Source of the DNA: Paenibacillus sp. ACRRX
Lineage (GTDB): Bacteria > Bacillota > Bacilli > Paenibacillales > Paenibacillaceae
Reading direction: 5' to 3'
NCBI RefSeq assembly: GCF_022346885.1
Contig: NZ_JAKRNK010000004.1
Span: 62,001 to 126,000, forward strand
DNA: 64,000 nucleotides
The notes under the pieces were generated by a model, which saw only the letters and a list, made by a program, of their open reading frames with translations, did not search any database and had not been told where the DNA came from. Below, piece after piece: positions 46,501-55,636 of the stretch. Position 1 is the stretch's first letter, and every line of letters begins with the position of its first letter. A program made the translations under genes and the position numbers.

Positions 46501-49500
46501 CCTGTCCGAAGCAGCGTAATCCGATACAACGCTGGCTCAGACAACAAAATGGGGCGTTGGCATTCCTGCTGTATCCAAAGCTTGGCTTCTTCTTCCGAGC
46601 ACTGCTTTACTTCCAACTGAAAGGCTGGCGCGGCATGGACTACTGCCACCGGACTTCCCGCTGCCATTTGAATCGACGTACGAAAAGATTCATGCCTATG
46701 AATAAGCTTTTGCAGCGACATCGTTAATGCCTCAACGTGCAGATGTCCCTTTAAGGTCATAACACCAGGCAGTAGATAAGCATTTTGTGTCTCATCCAGC
46801 TTTTGCAGGAACCACATTCTTTGCTGTGCACTTGTTAAGGGAACTGTAAAATTTGCGGATTGCTGCAGCGGAACGATCTCATTTCGACGGGGTGTATAAT
46901 TCGTATGCTGCTGCAAAAGCATAATCTCTCCAGCCATATCACGCAGAACGGGCTTGGTAAATACCGTGCGAATAGGCAGCTCAACACCAAACACTTCTTG
47001 GATCTTGGCAATCAACTGTGTTGCCAATAAGGAGTGACCGCCTGATTCAAAAAAATGCGCATCCAGCGTGACTCCCTTCTTGTCTAACAGCCGCTGCCAT
47101 ACTTGAATTAACACCTGCTCTGTCATGGACATAGCGTGGCTATTTTCGCTCGCTTCAGACATTTCTTCCTGATGGTGCTCCAACAAAGCGAGCAATGATT
47201 TACGATCCATTTTGCCATTAGGTGTTAGAGGTACTTGTTGTACCACGACGAACCGAGAGGGAATATAAGAACTAGGAAGTCTATCCTGTAAGAAACGTTT
47301 GACCTCTAATTCGTTCCATGCTGTCTCGGGTTTCATTACGATAAAAGCGACAAGCCTGGCTTGTTCTGGAGGACTGCCCGCCATCATCACCACACTCTGT
47401 GCAATTCCCTCATACGTTATCAACTGGGCTTCAACTTCGCCCAAATGAAGTCTAACTCCCCTAACTTTTACCTGATCATCTTGTCTCCCTACAAATTGCA
47501 GACTACCGTCAAGGCCGCATCTGACGAGATCACCCGTCTTATAAAGACGTTCCGCTCCATGGTGTCCTGTACCTTGAACAGCAATAAATTTGGAAGAGGT
47601 CATGTCCGGATCATCATAATAGCCCCGCGCCAGTCCCACTCCCCCGATATACAGCTCCCCTATTCCGCCTGGCAGCGGACGCTGCATGCAGGAATTGAAT
47701 ACATAAACTTGTACATTAGGGATGGCATGTCCCAGATCTAATACGGGATCATCGGGCGTGCATTCTTTAACAGTGGCCCACACCGTTGCTTCTGAAGGTC
47801 CATACGCATTAAAAAACTTGCGTCCAGGCGCCCAACGGGCCACAATCTCAGGGGTGCATGCCTCTCCAGCGGAAATTATAACCTTTAAATCGGGTAAGGC
47901 CGCATCCGGAATCAACGACAGGACAGAAGGGGGAAGAACGGCATGAGAGATGCGCTGTTCGGCCAGCCAGCGAACCAGTTCTGTTCCTGACAGCAGCGTT
48001 TCCATCTCAGTCATGCACAGCGCTCCGCCACTGCGAAAGGCCATAACGAGTTCAAACACCCAGGCATCAAAACTGAATGAAGCAAATTGAAGAATGTTGC
48101 TGGCTTCGGACAGATCAAAATATTGCCGTTGAGCCTGCGCCATGTTCCAGATGCCCCGATGCTCAACCAGCACTGCCTTTGGCTGTCCAGTAGAGCCTGA
48201 CGTAAAAATAACATATGCCACATCATAAACAGCTGCTTGCTCGCTGCTGAAACTTGCAGGGTCACACGAGGGATCACTTTCAGCAACATCCAGCAGTACA
48301 AGTTCTGTCTTTTCGTTGATCATCTCTAGTTCAACGGTGGATACACTGATCAGGGCGGACATGTTTACACGCTCTGCCATGTACTTTTTGCGATGCAAAG
48401 GATAGGCGGGATCAATGGGCACAAAGGCGGCTCCTAGCTTAAGTACAGCAAATACAGATACAACCATATCAAGTGACCGCTGTAGACAAATGCCTACAAA
48501 GTCCCCTTTTCTTACCCCTTTATGGAATAGCATTTGGGCGATTTGATTTGCCCGCTCATTGACCTGAGCGTAACAGAGTGTGCCTCGCTCGGACGTAACG
48601 GCAACTGCATGCGGCCGATGCACAGCCTGATATTCCAGCAGATGATGCAGGCAAATCGGAGGAATTTCAGCCTGTGCATTCTGCAATAGGCTCTGCTGAT
48701 CCGCAGCGGCTGTCGCAAGTCGTATACGGCCGATTTTCTCTTCGGGATGGTTAACAACCTCCTCCAACAGCTTTGTATACAATACTGCCATGTTCTCTAC
48801 AAAATCTGCAGTAAACAGACTTGCACGATATATTAAAGAGCCTTGAATAGTCGTATCTGTCTCTTCCATCATCAGAACAAGCTCATATTGAGCGTCTACT
48901 GCCTCCAAAGGCACAGATTGTAAAGTAAATGAACCCCATTCCGCTTGAGCTTTATCGTTGTTAATAAACGATGGCAAGTGCTCGCCATTGCCACGCTGAG
49001 CCCGTTCCATCACAAAAGCAACTTGAAAGATCGGTGAGACCTTTGCATCACGATCAGGAGACAATCGTTCTACCAGCAGCGGAAATGGATAGTCTCCATG
49101 CTTCATCGCTTCCAGTACCTTCTGTTTGGCGGCTGCTACCAAACTATCGAATGCAAGTTCCCCTGGGCACGAAAGGCGCACAGCAACAGGATTCACCAAA
49201 TAACCGAAAATACGTTCAAAAGCAGCCTCGCTCCTGCCAGATGAAAATGTACCGACCACAATCTCTTCTTGATCGGTATACCTTTGCAAAAGCGCGGCAA
49301 ATGAGGCAAGCAGCAGTGTGTTTAACGTTACTCCAAGCTCTCTGCACAATCGAATTACAGCCTGTGTCAAAGGATCGCTCAATCTAAAGGAATGACTCCC
49401 CCCTTTAGCATCGTTAGCAGCGCCTCCTGCACGATCTGTAACTAGTGAGCATACCGGCAATTCCCCTGCCAATGTCCTATGCCAATATCCTCCATCCTGC

Positions 49501-50141
49501 TCCGCCCGCGCACTCTTCAAATATTGATTTTGCCATTCTACAAATGAGCCATAATGCTGCTCGGCTGTCTTCTTTATCGGCATAGGCATCTCCTGATCAT
49601 ACATGTACACAAAGGCTTGCAGCAGCATGACCACAGACCAGGCATCCGTTATAATATGATGCAAAGACAAGAGAAGCCGAGGCTGACCGTCAGAAAGGAT
49701 ATACAATTTCACCCTGAACAATGGGCCCGCTTGCAATGAGAATGGTTGCCGCAAATGGCTGCGGAATAAAGCCTCCGCTTCTTCATTCCACGTGTTCAGG
49801 CGATAGGCTTCATAATCAACCTTACTACCTGCAGGCTGGGCCTGCCGCTTGATTTCGCCATTGTGCAGCACAAAAGTTGTACGCAAAGAACTATAGGTAT
49901 CGTACAAACGTTGAGATGTATCATGCAGTTTCTGCTCGTCAATAGGGGAGAGGAGGTCCCATGCCGCCTGCATATGATAAGCGCAGCTGTCCGGATTAAC
50001 ATGCTGCTGCAACCAAAGAGCCCGCTCCCCTACTGATACTATGGAATCTCGACGCTCTGCACGCTGCTGCAAAAGCTGGCGGATCATTTCTTCTTTTTCC
50101 AGGCGAGATAAGTTAGCTTCAACATTTGTATTTTTCTTCAT
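43593..50141 (-). CDS. dimodular NRPS: C-A-PCP-C-A-PCP
   Basis: This 2182-residue synthetase would add two amino acids. It opens with a short helical docking-like segment (LSRLEKEEMIRQLLQQ), then condensation 1 (HHIITDAWS, with Ala where Gly is usual). Adenylation 1 has hand-read code D-A-F-V-I-A-A-V-W, nearest to aromatic codes but not one I know. Carrier 1 is FFESGGHSLL and condensation 2 HHIITDGWS. Adenylation 2 has an unusual A4 core (GLGHDPLLRDIF) for which I have no substrate, and carrier 2 is FFEAGGHSLL. The last about 38 residues are strongly basic (many Arg, Lys and Gln), probably a docking tail for the PKS that follows. There are no epimerase domains. AGGAG precedes the ATG. Confidence 0.94.
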   Translation of the reverse strand: MKKNTNVEANLSRLEKEEMIRQLLQQRAERRDSIVSVGERALWLQQHVNPDSCAYHMQAAWDLLSPIDEQKLHDTSQRLYDTYSSLRTTFVLHNGEIKRQAQPAGSKVDYEAYRLNTWNEEAEALFRSHLRQPFSLQAGPLFRVKLYILSDGQPRLLLSLHHIITDAWSVVMLLQAFVYMYDQEMPMPIKKTAEQHYGSFVEWQNQYLKSARAEQDGGYWHRTLAGELPVCSLVTDRAGGAANDAKGGSHSFRLSDPLTQAVIRLCRELGVTLNTLLLASFAALLQRYTDQEEIVVGTFSSGRSEAAFERIFGYLVNPVAVRLSCPGELAFDSLVAAAKQKVLEAMKHGDYPFPLLVERLSPDRDAKVSPIFQVAFVMERAQRGNGEHLPSFINNDKAQAEWGSFTLQSVPLEAVDAQYELVLMMEETDTTIQGSLIYRASLFTADFVENMAVLYTKLLEEVVNHPEEKIGRIRLATAAADQQSLLQNAQAEIPPICLHHLLEYQAVHRPHAVAVTSERGTLCYAQVNERANQIAQMLFHKGVRKGDFVGICLQRSLDMVVSVFAVLKLGAAFVPIDPAYPLHRKKYMAERVNMSALISVSTVELEMINEKTELVLLDVAESDPSCDPASFSSEQAAVYDVAYVIFTSGSTGQPKAVLVEHRGIWNMAQAQRQYFDLSEASNILQFASFSFDAWVFELVMAFRSGGALCMTEMETLLSGTELVRWLAEQRISHAVLPPSVLSLIPDAALPDLKVIISAGEACTPEIVARWAPGRKFFNAYGPSEATVWATVKECTPDDPVLDLGHAIPNVQVYVFNSCMQRPLPGGIGELYIGGVGLARGYYDDPDMTSSKFIAVQGTGHHGAERLYKTGDLVRCGLDGSLQFVGRQDDQVKVRGVRLHLGEVEAQLITYEGIAQSVVMMAGSPPEQARLVAFIVMKPETAWNELEVKRFLQDRLPSSYIPSRFVVVQQVPLTPNGKMDRKSLLALLEHHQEEMSEASENSHAMSMTEQVLIQVWQRLLDKKGVTLDAHFFESGGHSLLATQLIAKIQEVFGVELPIRTVFTKPVLRDMAGEIMLLQQHTNYTPRRNEIVPLQQSANFTVPLTSAQQRMWFLQKLDETQNAYLLPGVMTLKGHLHVEALTMSLQKLIHRHESFRTSIQMAAGSPVAVVHAAPAFQLEVKQCSEEEAKLWIQQECQRPILLSEPALYRITLLRTGEQQHQLVMVLHHIITDGWSMGIMMNELCQLYSDFVGHTTTNLPPLPLTYSDYAHWEQGWIGSESYHSQLKYWMKLLQTPIPPLQLPSDYSRTLVQSYGGKRVCLQLPLLLSEQLKSLGQQHSCTLFMTLFAAFNLLLHRLSGTVDIAVGVPIAGRNHPHLEQVTGLFVNTLLLRTNLSEPLTYTELLLQIRESALGAYAHPDIPIEKLVEMARPDRDLSRSSMFQVMFNMLNIPPVAAQLEGLAVQIMEWDEHDSKCDLTLYAQEQAEGIQLELVYATGLFSQERALELLSQFQSLCSQIVKQPNAPLRSYSLLTEHAAKVLPDPSLPLRHPDDHLLQPIQVMFQEQAAQYPEAAAVVDWENTVYTYRQLDRSSDELAAEFMRFGTVERGVIAIYGERSAFLIIAMLAVLKSGSAFVVIDPAQPSARVAEMVKVSGARGIVLPRSVRQTRHTLFEELSGLVSFVVTEHEYKRFSDAEQTAVLLRRKEHTLHDPAYMLFTSGTTAAPKGISCTHEPIASFIRWYVNEFELQAQDRFSMFSGLGHDPLLRDIFVPLSIGATICIPDSSNLLDKDYLNGWMVEQQITVTHLTPAMAMVMAGGSKRGKVISDWRYAFLGGDTLLPSQVEHIRTIAPHVRCYNCYGATETPQIMGIYAITDSLGPNIPIGKGREGVQLLIADSDLLISGIGETGEICIRSPYLASGYVQSEVDRSSPFIADPNGSTAHDRIYRTGDLGRYRPDGNIEFIGRQGDRVKIRGYRIQLREIQQVVMQHPSVHDCCIICQAHAGDRIVAYVVSADKPLEPAALQLYLRDKLPEYMLPAAVVEVPHIPLTHNGKIAIEQLPEPDMFIDRGCTSEMVPPATPLQQTIAEVWRHHLHIKEIGIHDNFFEAGGHSLLLLRVHQHLEEVLMREIQVVDLFKYPTISLLACYLEGRDATANRRHDRDEASQHRASKQRAAQQAQKSRRKGVRQ

Positions 50142-50171
50142 AATCCTACTCCTGTCTAAGGCTTCCTGACA

Positions 50172-53100
50172 TTACGATTCTGTGCCTTTCTCTAATAATA
50201 GGTGCAGCAAACGATCCATTTCCTCCTCCGATAACGTACCTAAATCATGCTCCACACGATCTGACTGCAATAAGTTGTCGAGCAGCGATTCCTCACGTAC
50301 AGACTGATGCTGTGTTTCCTGCAAAATATGCCATATGTGTACAGCTGCCTGACGGGTGGTTGCTCCTTCTACAAAATGAAACAACGGAATAGATACATGA
50401 AATTGCCGATCTAGTTTGTGCTTGAGCTGCAGAGCCATAATCGAGTCCATGCCGAGTCCAATCAACGACTGATCAAGGGCCAAGCTGTCTGCCGGAACAA
50501 TTTTTAACGTATCGGCAAACAGTTGCTGCAAATGCTGCTCCAATAACGGCAAAACTTCGTCTTGCTCATGCAGCGCCCCCAAAATGGACTGTACCCGTGC
50601 ATTGTCCTTCGAATCCTCAGCAGATAGAACCAACTCTAATCCGGCTCCATTCTCAGTTGTCTCGAGCGGAAACACCTCAGGCGAATCTGTCCATAATCGT
50701 TTTTTCTCCCACGGTCGTGTTGGAATGAAAACGCATTCACCAGAATTTCCGATGTTATCCCAATTTAATGAAATACCGTGCTCATATAATGTCATCGCAC
50801 TCCGCAGCATCGTCATTCGCTCTTCGTTTTTTTTCATAGAATGCAGGGAAAGCCCTGCCTTAAGATTATCGTTGGTGATCTCCCCGACATGTGGGATTAA
50901 TACAGGATGAGGACCAATTTCCACGAAGATTTCATATCCATCCTGCTGCGCCAACGTGACCGCATCACAAAACAAAACCGGATCTCGCATATTGCTGGAC
51001 CAATGCCCTGCATTTGTACGCAAGCCGTTGTCTGCGCGGCCTGTAACCGTAGAATAAAGGCGCAAGCGTGATAAACGATGTTTGACTGATGCAAGCTGAG
51101 CCTGCAACAGTGCACACAAGGAATCCATTTGTTTGCTATGAAAACCATATACATGTGACAGCATCCGTGTCTTGTTGGCAGCAGGCAGCGCTTGCAGACA
51201 GTGTTCTACTTCCTGCTTCTCCCCCGCTATAACAAAAGAAGCAGGACCATTTACCGCAGCTACAGACAGGCCAGGATATTGCGCCAGCAGCTGTTGCTGG
51301 TCACACTGCGTGCTGTGAACCGAGGCCGTTGCACCTTGCCCTGCTGTAGTCTGCATAAGCGTGCTGCGCCAGTATACGATCCACAGCGCATCCTCTAATG
51401 TAAGGACACCTGCCGTACAATACGCGGCTATCTCCCCGAGGCTGTGTCCAATTACCGCTTTGGGTTCAATCCCCCAGCTGCTCCATAACGCAACAAGCGA
51501 TACTTGTACGGCAAATACCAGCGGCTGCGCAACGTCCGTGCGATCGCTCCAGTTGTCTTCATGACCGCGAAACAACTCCTCCTCAAGGGACCAGCCTGCG
51601 TATGGAATCCATATGGCATCACATGATAAAAATGATTGTTTGAACACATTTTCATTATTAAACAACTGACGTCCCATGCCTGACCACTGGCCCCCTTGTC
51701 CTGAAAAAACAAAAGCGAGCTTTGAGGCATCTAATGGGGTTCCATTTAAATCTGAACGTCCAAGGTCTTCGATTAATTCTGACGTGCTGCCTCCGATAGC
51801 CGCTGTACGCCACAAACGATGCGTCCTTCTCTGCTGTGCTGTATAGCAAATATCGTTCAGCCTGACTGATGAATGATCGAGCAGATAGTTTCTCATCTCT
51901 ACATTTAATCGCATTAATCCATCCCGCGTGTTCGCCGACAACGGCAAGACGTAGAGAGAAGCTTCCTCTATCCTCTCGGATTTGATCGTGTTCAGATCAT
52001 ACTGCTGAAGCACAACATGCGCGTTCGTACCACCGAAGCCAAAGGAACTGACCCCTGCTAAAGCAGGCTTCTCCTGTGCCGACCATGGGATTCTCTCTCT
52101 TACAACTTGAAGCGGCATATCCTGAAATGAAATATAAGGATTAGGACTTTGAAAATTTAAATGTGGAACCCACTCCTTGTTCGTTAAGCAGAGCACCGTT
52201 TTAATAAATCCAGCTATGCCTGCAGCGGCCTCCAAATGCCCAATATTACTTTTGACAGACCCTAAATAGCACTTGTCCCGTACAGAGCGATTAATCGATA
52301 GTACTCTTCCTAACACCTGCACTTCAATCGGATCACCAAGAGCTGTTCCTGTCCCGTGCGCCTCAATATAGTTGATATGCTCTGACTGGACTCCTGCAAT
52401 ACGATAGGCTTCCTTAAGCACATCTTCCTGAGCTTGCATGCTGGGTGCAGTTAGCCCATTGCTTAATCCATCCTGGTTTACAGCACTTCCTCTAATAACC
52501 GCATAGATTCTATCCTTGTCGCGAATAGCCGCAGACAGCGGCTTTAAAATAATCGCTCCTGCTCCTTCTCCACGTACATAACCATTCGCCTGTGCATCAA
52601 ATGTTTTGCATTTGCCATCAGGCGCTAGCATACCTGCCTCAAAAAAAGCCTTGCTAATGGCCGGATTCAGAATGACGTTAACCCCGCCTGCAATAGCAAG
52701 CTCGGATTCCCCTGTCTTCAGGCTCTGACATGCGAGATGGATGGCTACTAATGAAGAAGAGCAAGCCGTATCCACTGCCATACTGGGTCCCCGTAGATTC
52801 CAAATATAAGAGATTCGATTTGCAGCTATACATGTGGAATTGCCTGTTACTCTATAAATGCTGCTCTTATGGATGTCGGACAATTTGCTGTTGCCATAAT
52901 CATTGCTGGAGATCCCTATAAACACGCCCGTTCTAGAGCCGCTAAGATGCTCATTTGTAATTCCCGCATCCTCCAAAGCCTCCGAGACTACTTCTAGCAG
53001 CAGTCGTTGCTGGGGGTCCATCTCCTCTGCTTCTCGTGGAGATATGCAGAAAGCATCATTGTCAAACTGTTCAATATCGTCCACCATACCGGCGTAGCAG

Positions 53101-53537
53101 ATACCCTCCTGTGTAAAATGAGGAGATCGCGTGGTCGGTATTTCACGAATACAATCCAATCCAATTTTTAAATTATGCCAGTATTCTGCTATGCTGTTCG
53201 CAGTTGGAAACCTGCACCCCATACCAATAACAGCTATGTCCCCTCCCTCTCTATGGAACCTCCTATTCTCTTGTCTCTCTAAATGATGGGGAAGACTACC
53301 ATAAGCATAATATCGAGCCACCGCATCGATAGAGGGGTAATCCCAAAACAAGGTAGGATCTACTTTTTGTTTGATCCAATTCTCCAGCTCTCCAGATAAA
53401 ACAACGAGTTCCTGCGAGTCAAGACCGTAGTAAGAAAAGGGCCGCTCTGGGTCGACATCATGGTGTGGATAGCGCTTTATTCCCGCAATCTTTTGAATGA
53501 ACCAATCACGAATATGTTGATAATTATTATGATCCAT
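50172..53537 (-). CDS. starter PKS: ACP-KS-AT-ACP
   Basis: This 1121-residue polyketide synthase begins with a carrier domain (about 5-85, Ser in GLDSQELV) to receive the fatty acyl group from the ligase encoded just upstream. A ketosynthase (about 100-515; Cys259 in TACSSS) and an intact acyltransferase follow (about 608-900; FSGQGGQ and Ser699 in GHSLGE, with YGFHS in place of the usual HAFH or YASH). The C-terminal carrier has its Ser in GLGMDSIMA, followed by a docking-like helix (SEEEMDRLLHLLLEKG). There is no reducing domain, so a beta-keto fatty acyl is expected. The ATG at 53537 is preferred over a TTG two codons upstream. Confidence 0.93.
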   Translation of the reverse strand: MDHNNYQHIRDWFIQKIAGIKRYPHHDVDPERPFSYYGLDSQELVVLSGELENWIKQKVDPTLFWDYPSIDAVARYYAYGSLPHHLERQENRRFHREGGDIAVIGMGCRFPTANSIAEYWHNLKIGLDCIREIPTTRSPHFTQEGICYAGMVDDIEQFDNDAFCISPREAEEMDPQQRLLLEVVSEALEDAGITNEHLSGSRTGVFIGISSNDYGNSKLSDIHKSSIYRVTGNSTCIAANRISYIWNLRGPSMAVDTACSSSLVAIHLACQSLKTGESELAIAGGVNVILNPAISKAFFEAGMLAPDGKCKTFDAQANGYVRGEGAGAIILKPLSAAIRDKDRIYAVIRGSAVNQDGLSNGLTAPSMQAQEDVLKEAYRIAGVQSEHINYIEAHGTGTALGDPIEVQVLGRVLSINRSVRDKCYLGSVKSNIGHLEAAAGIAGFIKTVLCLTNKEWVPHLNFQSPNPYISFQDMPLQVVRERIPWSAQEKPALAGVSSFGFGGTNAHVVLQQYDLNTIKSERIEEASLYVLPLSANTRDGLMRLNVEMRNYLLDHSSVRLNDICYTAQQRRTHRLWRTAAIGGSTSELIEDLGRSDLNGTPLDASKLAFVFSGQGGQWSGMGRQLFNNENVFKQSFLSCDAIWIPYAGWSLEEELFRGHEDNWSDRTDVAQPLVFAVQVSLVALWSSWGIEPKAVIGHSLGEIAAYCTAGVLTLEDALWIVYWRSTLMQTTAGQGATASVHSTQCDQQQLLAQYPGLSVAAVNGPASFVIAGEKQEVEHCLQALPAANKTRMLSHVYGFHSKQMDSLCALLQAQLASVKHRLSRLRLYSTVTGRADNGLRTNAGHWSSNMRDPVLFCDAVTLAQQDGYEIFVEIGPHPVLIPHVGEITNDNLKAGLSLHSMKKNEERMTMLRSAMTLYEHGISLNWDNIGNSGECVFIPTRPWEKKRLWTDSPEVFPLETTENGAGLELVLSAEDSKDNARVQSILGALHEQDEVLPLLEQHLQQLFADTLKIVPADSLALDQSLIGLGMDSIMALQLKHKLDRQFHVSIPLFHFVEGATTRQAAVHIWHILQETQHQSVREESLLDNLLQSDRVEHDLGTLSEEEMDRLLHLLLEKGTES

Positions 53538-53543
53538 GTTCAA

Positions 53544-55265
53544 TTAACCACCCCATGCGATTAAGCTTCCACTGAGATACATTTGCTTGCATTTGTGGCG
53601 TTGAATTTTATTACTGGATGTTTTCGGAATATGTAAAGGCTTTACGATCTTAATATCGTGAGCATGTAGTTGGAATTGTTCATTAATTTTCATCTGAATG
53701 TTCTGAGCAATGTCGTTCAGGCTAGCAGCGAGATCAAGTTGTTTACGCTGGATCACATGTTTGAACTCACGGTTCATTTCACACAATATAACGAGTTCTT
53801 CCTTCCCTTGTACGTCAATCGAGAAAGCCGCTGTACTGGCTGCGTTAATTTCCGAATGACAGCCAGCTGCTATTTGCTCAATATCCTGAGGGTAGTAATT
53901 CTGTCCTCGTATAATGATGAGATCTTTTAATCTGCCTGTTATAAATAGCTCGCCTTCATGAATAAAACCAAGGTCCCCTGTCCGTAAATAGGGTCCCCCT
54001 CCAGTGTCAGACAAGCAAGCAGCAAACGTATCAGCACTCGCGACAGGTGCACCCCAATAACCTTGGGCAACACTATCCCCCTTAATCCATATTTCTCCTA
54101 TTTCTCCCTCGGTATGTTCTAATTTGGTAAAAGGTTCAACAATCTTAATTTGTTGGTGAGCACTTATCTGTCCACAGCCTACTAATAAGCGGGTTCCCGG
54201 TCCAGTATTGTCTTCAAGGAGAACCTGATGCTTCTGCATCGCTTTGTCATTAAGAAGCAGCAGCTTTGGTGATGCTAATCTTGACCCTACAGTTACACAT
54301 AAGGTGCCCTCCGCCAATCCATAGCTGGGCATCATGGCTTGTTCTTGAAAGCCACATACGCCGAATTGATCTACAAATTGACGGATTGTCTCTGCACGGA
54401 CGGGTTCTGCGCCATTAAAAGCATTTGTCCATGAGCTTAAATCCAATGCTGCTTTTTCCTCTTGCGATATTTTCTGGATACATAATCGGTAGGCAAAATC
54501 AGGACCGCCACTAAAAGTCACACCGAACTTGCTGATGGCCCGCAGCCATCTAATGGGTTTCTGTATAAAATCCAACGGTGACATCAAGTAGCAAGTCCCG
54601 CCGTTATAAATATTTTGTAGTACATTACCAATTAAACCCATGTCATGATATATCGGCAACCAAGTTGCCATAATGGTATTGGCAGCGTGTTCAAACCGCT
54701 GCTGCATCATAGCAAAATTGTGATGTAGATTGCGATGGCTTACCATAACACCTTTCGGACTGCTGGTAGAACCTGATGTGTACTGCAAAAATGCAATATC
54801 TTCGCTAGGGATGGATTCTGTATGATTGTAAAACAGGTGGTTGCAACTCATAATGTCGTTAAGTTGAATGATGTGGGCAGCTTGCATAGATGATGGAAGT
54901 TTATCTGCATCTTGAGGAGTTGGTGTGATAATTAGAGCAGGCGTGCTGTCTGCATAAATAGCTGCAATACGTTCTGCATTGCGAGACTTGCTTGGAGGGT
55001 AGACTGGGATGGGTATAGCTTTGGCGTAGAGACTTGCTAAGAAAGAAATAATATAATCAATTCCACTGGGCAAAAGAATCATAATCCTCTCCCCTTCCAA
55101 ACCTAAATACTGGAAGTAGCCAGCGAGCGCTTGAGATTGGAGCAGCAATTCTCGGTAGGTACAACTGACGCTTTCCATCTCTCCGTCTTTTAAATAAATA
55201 AAAGCTTTGCGTTCCGGATAATGGTGCGCCGTCTCGTTTAACACTTCAGGTAAGTTCCGATACAA
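53544..55265 (-). CDS. fatty acyl-AMP ligase (FAAL), pathway starter
   Basis: This 573-residue adenylating enzyme activates a fatty acid as acyl-AMP and loads it on the N-terminal carrier of the next protein. The motifs YTSGSTSSPKGVMVSH, WLPIYHDMGL, the YGLAEGTL segment, RTGDLG and the C-terminal catalytic-type Lys in SSNKIQRHK fit FadD32-type FAALs. The start is a TTG at 55265 with AGGAGG seven bases upstream; no ATG is better placed. It is the first gene of the ten-gene operon, and the next gene follows within seven bases. Chain-length preference cannot be told. Confidence 0.93.
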   Translation of the reverse strand: MYRNLPEVLNETAHHYPERKAFIYLKDGEMESVSCTYRELLLQSQALAGYFQYLGLEGERIMILLPSGIDYIISFLASLYAKAIPIPVYPPSKSRNAERIAAIYADSTPALIITPTPQDADKLPSSMQAAHIIQLNDIMSCNHLFYNHTESIPSEDIAFLQYTSGSTSSPKGVMVSHRNLHHNFAMMQQRFEHAANTIMATWLPIYHDMGLIGNVLQNIYNGGTCYLMSPLDFIQKPIRWLRAISKFGVTFSGGPDFAYRLCIQKISQEEKAALDLSSWTNAFNGAEPVRAETIRQFVDQFGVCGFQEQAMMPSYGLAEGTLCVTVGSRLASPKLLLLNDKAMQKHQVLLEDNTGPGTRLLVGCGQISAHQQIKIVEPFTKLEHTEGEIGEIWIKGDSVAQGYWGAPVASADTFAACLSDTGGGPYLRTGDLGFIHEGELFITGRLKDLIIIRGQNYYPQDIEQIAAGCHSEINAASTAAFSIDVQGKEELVILCEMNREFKHVIQRKQLDLAASLNDIAQNIQMKINEQFQLHAHDIKIVKPLHIPKTSSNKIQRHKCKQMYLSGSLIAWGG

Positions 55266-55424
55266 TCTTATACCTCCTACCTTAAGTAACTAAAATATTA
55301 AATTTACAAATGTACGGTTATAAAGCTTATTCACGCATGAGCCTTGCTTGTAAATGATATAATCATCACCTCGATTAGAGAAGATTTCTAAATTGATATA
55401 ACTACATGCGCTTCGGTTTACTGT

Positions 55425-55453
55425 AATATACTCCCAAATATAGTTGATGTCAA
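55425..55453 (-). promoter_or_regulatory. consensus sigma-A promoter of the biosynthetic operon
   Basis: On the minus strand TTGACA (55453-55448), 17 bases, TATATT (55430-55425). Transcription would start near 55418, leaving an untranslated leader of about 150 bases. The leader contains the palindrome ATGATTATATCAT and a tiny frame (ATG at about 55366, 11 codons) with GAGGTG beside it. The 55454-55636 stretch upstream holds nothing else I recognise. Confidence 0.75.
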
Positions 55454-55636
55454 TCGCCTTCCATAAAATTAAAGTACAAGCCTAACTAATATTTTGTAAA
55501 TGGTTACATCCCGCCTTCAGGCCGCACCATCTTCTTTCCTTGATGCTAACCAAATCTAAACGTACAGGCAGTCCAACTCCCCTTTCAGGATAGTTGTATC
55601 GGGCTTAAAAAATGTTTCCTCCTCTTCATACAAATA

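Noticed and set aside
50172..53543. A ketoreductase in the starter PKS
   Set aside because: No NADPH-binding GxGxxG region lies between the AT and the last carrier; the linker is short and acidic.
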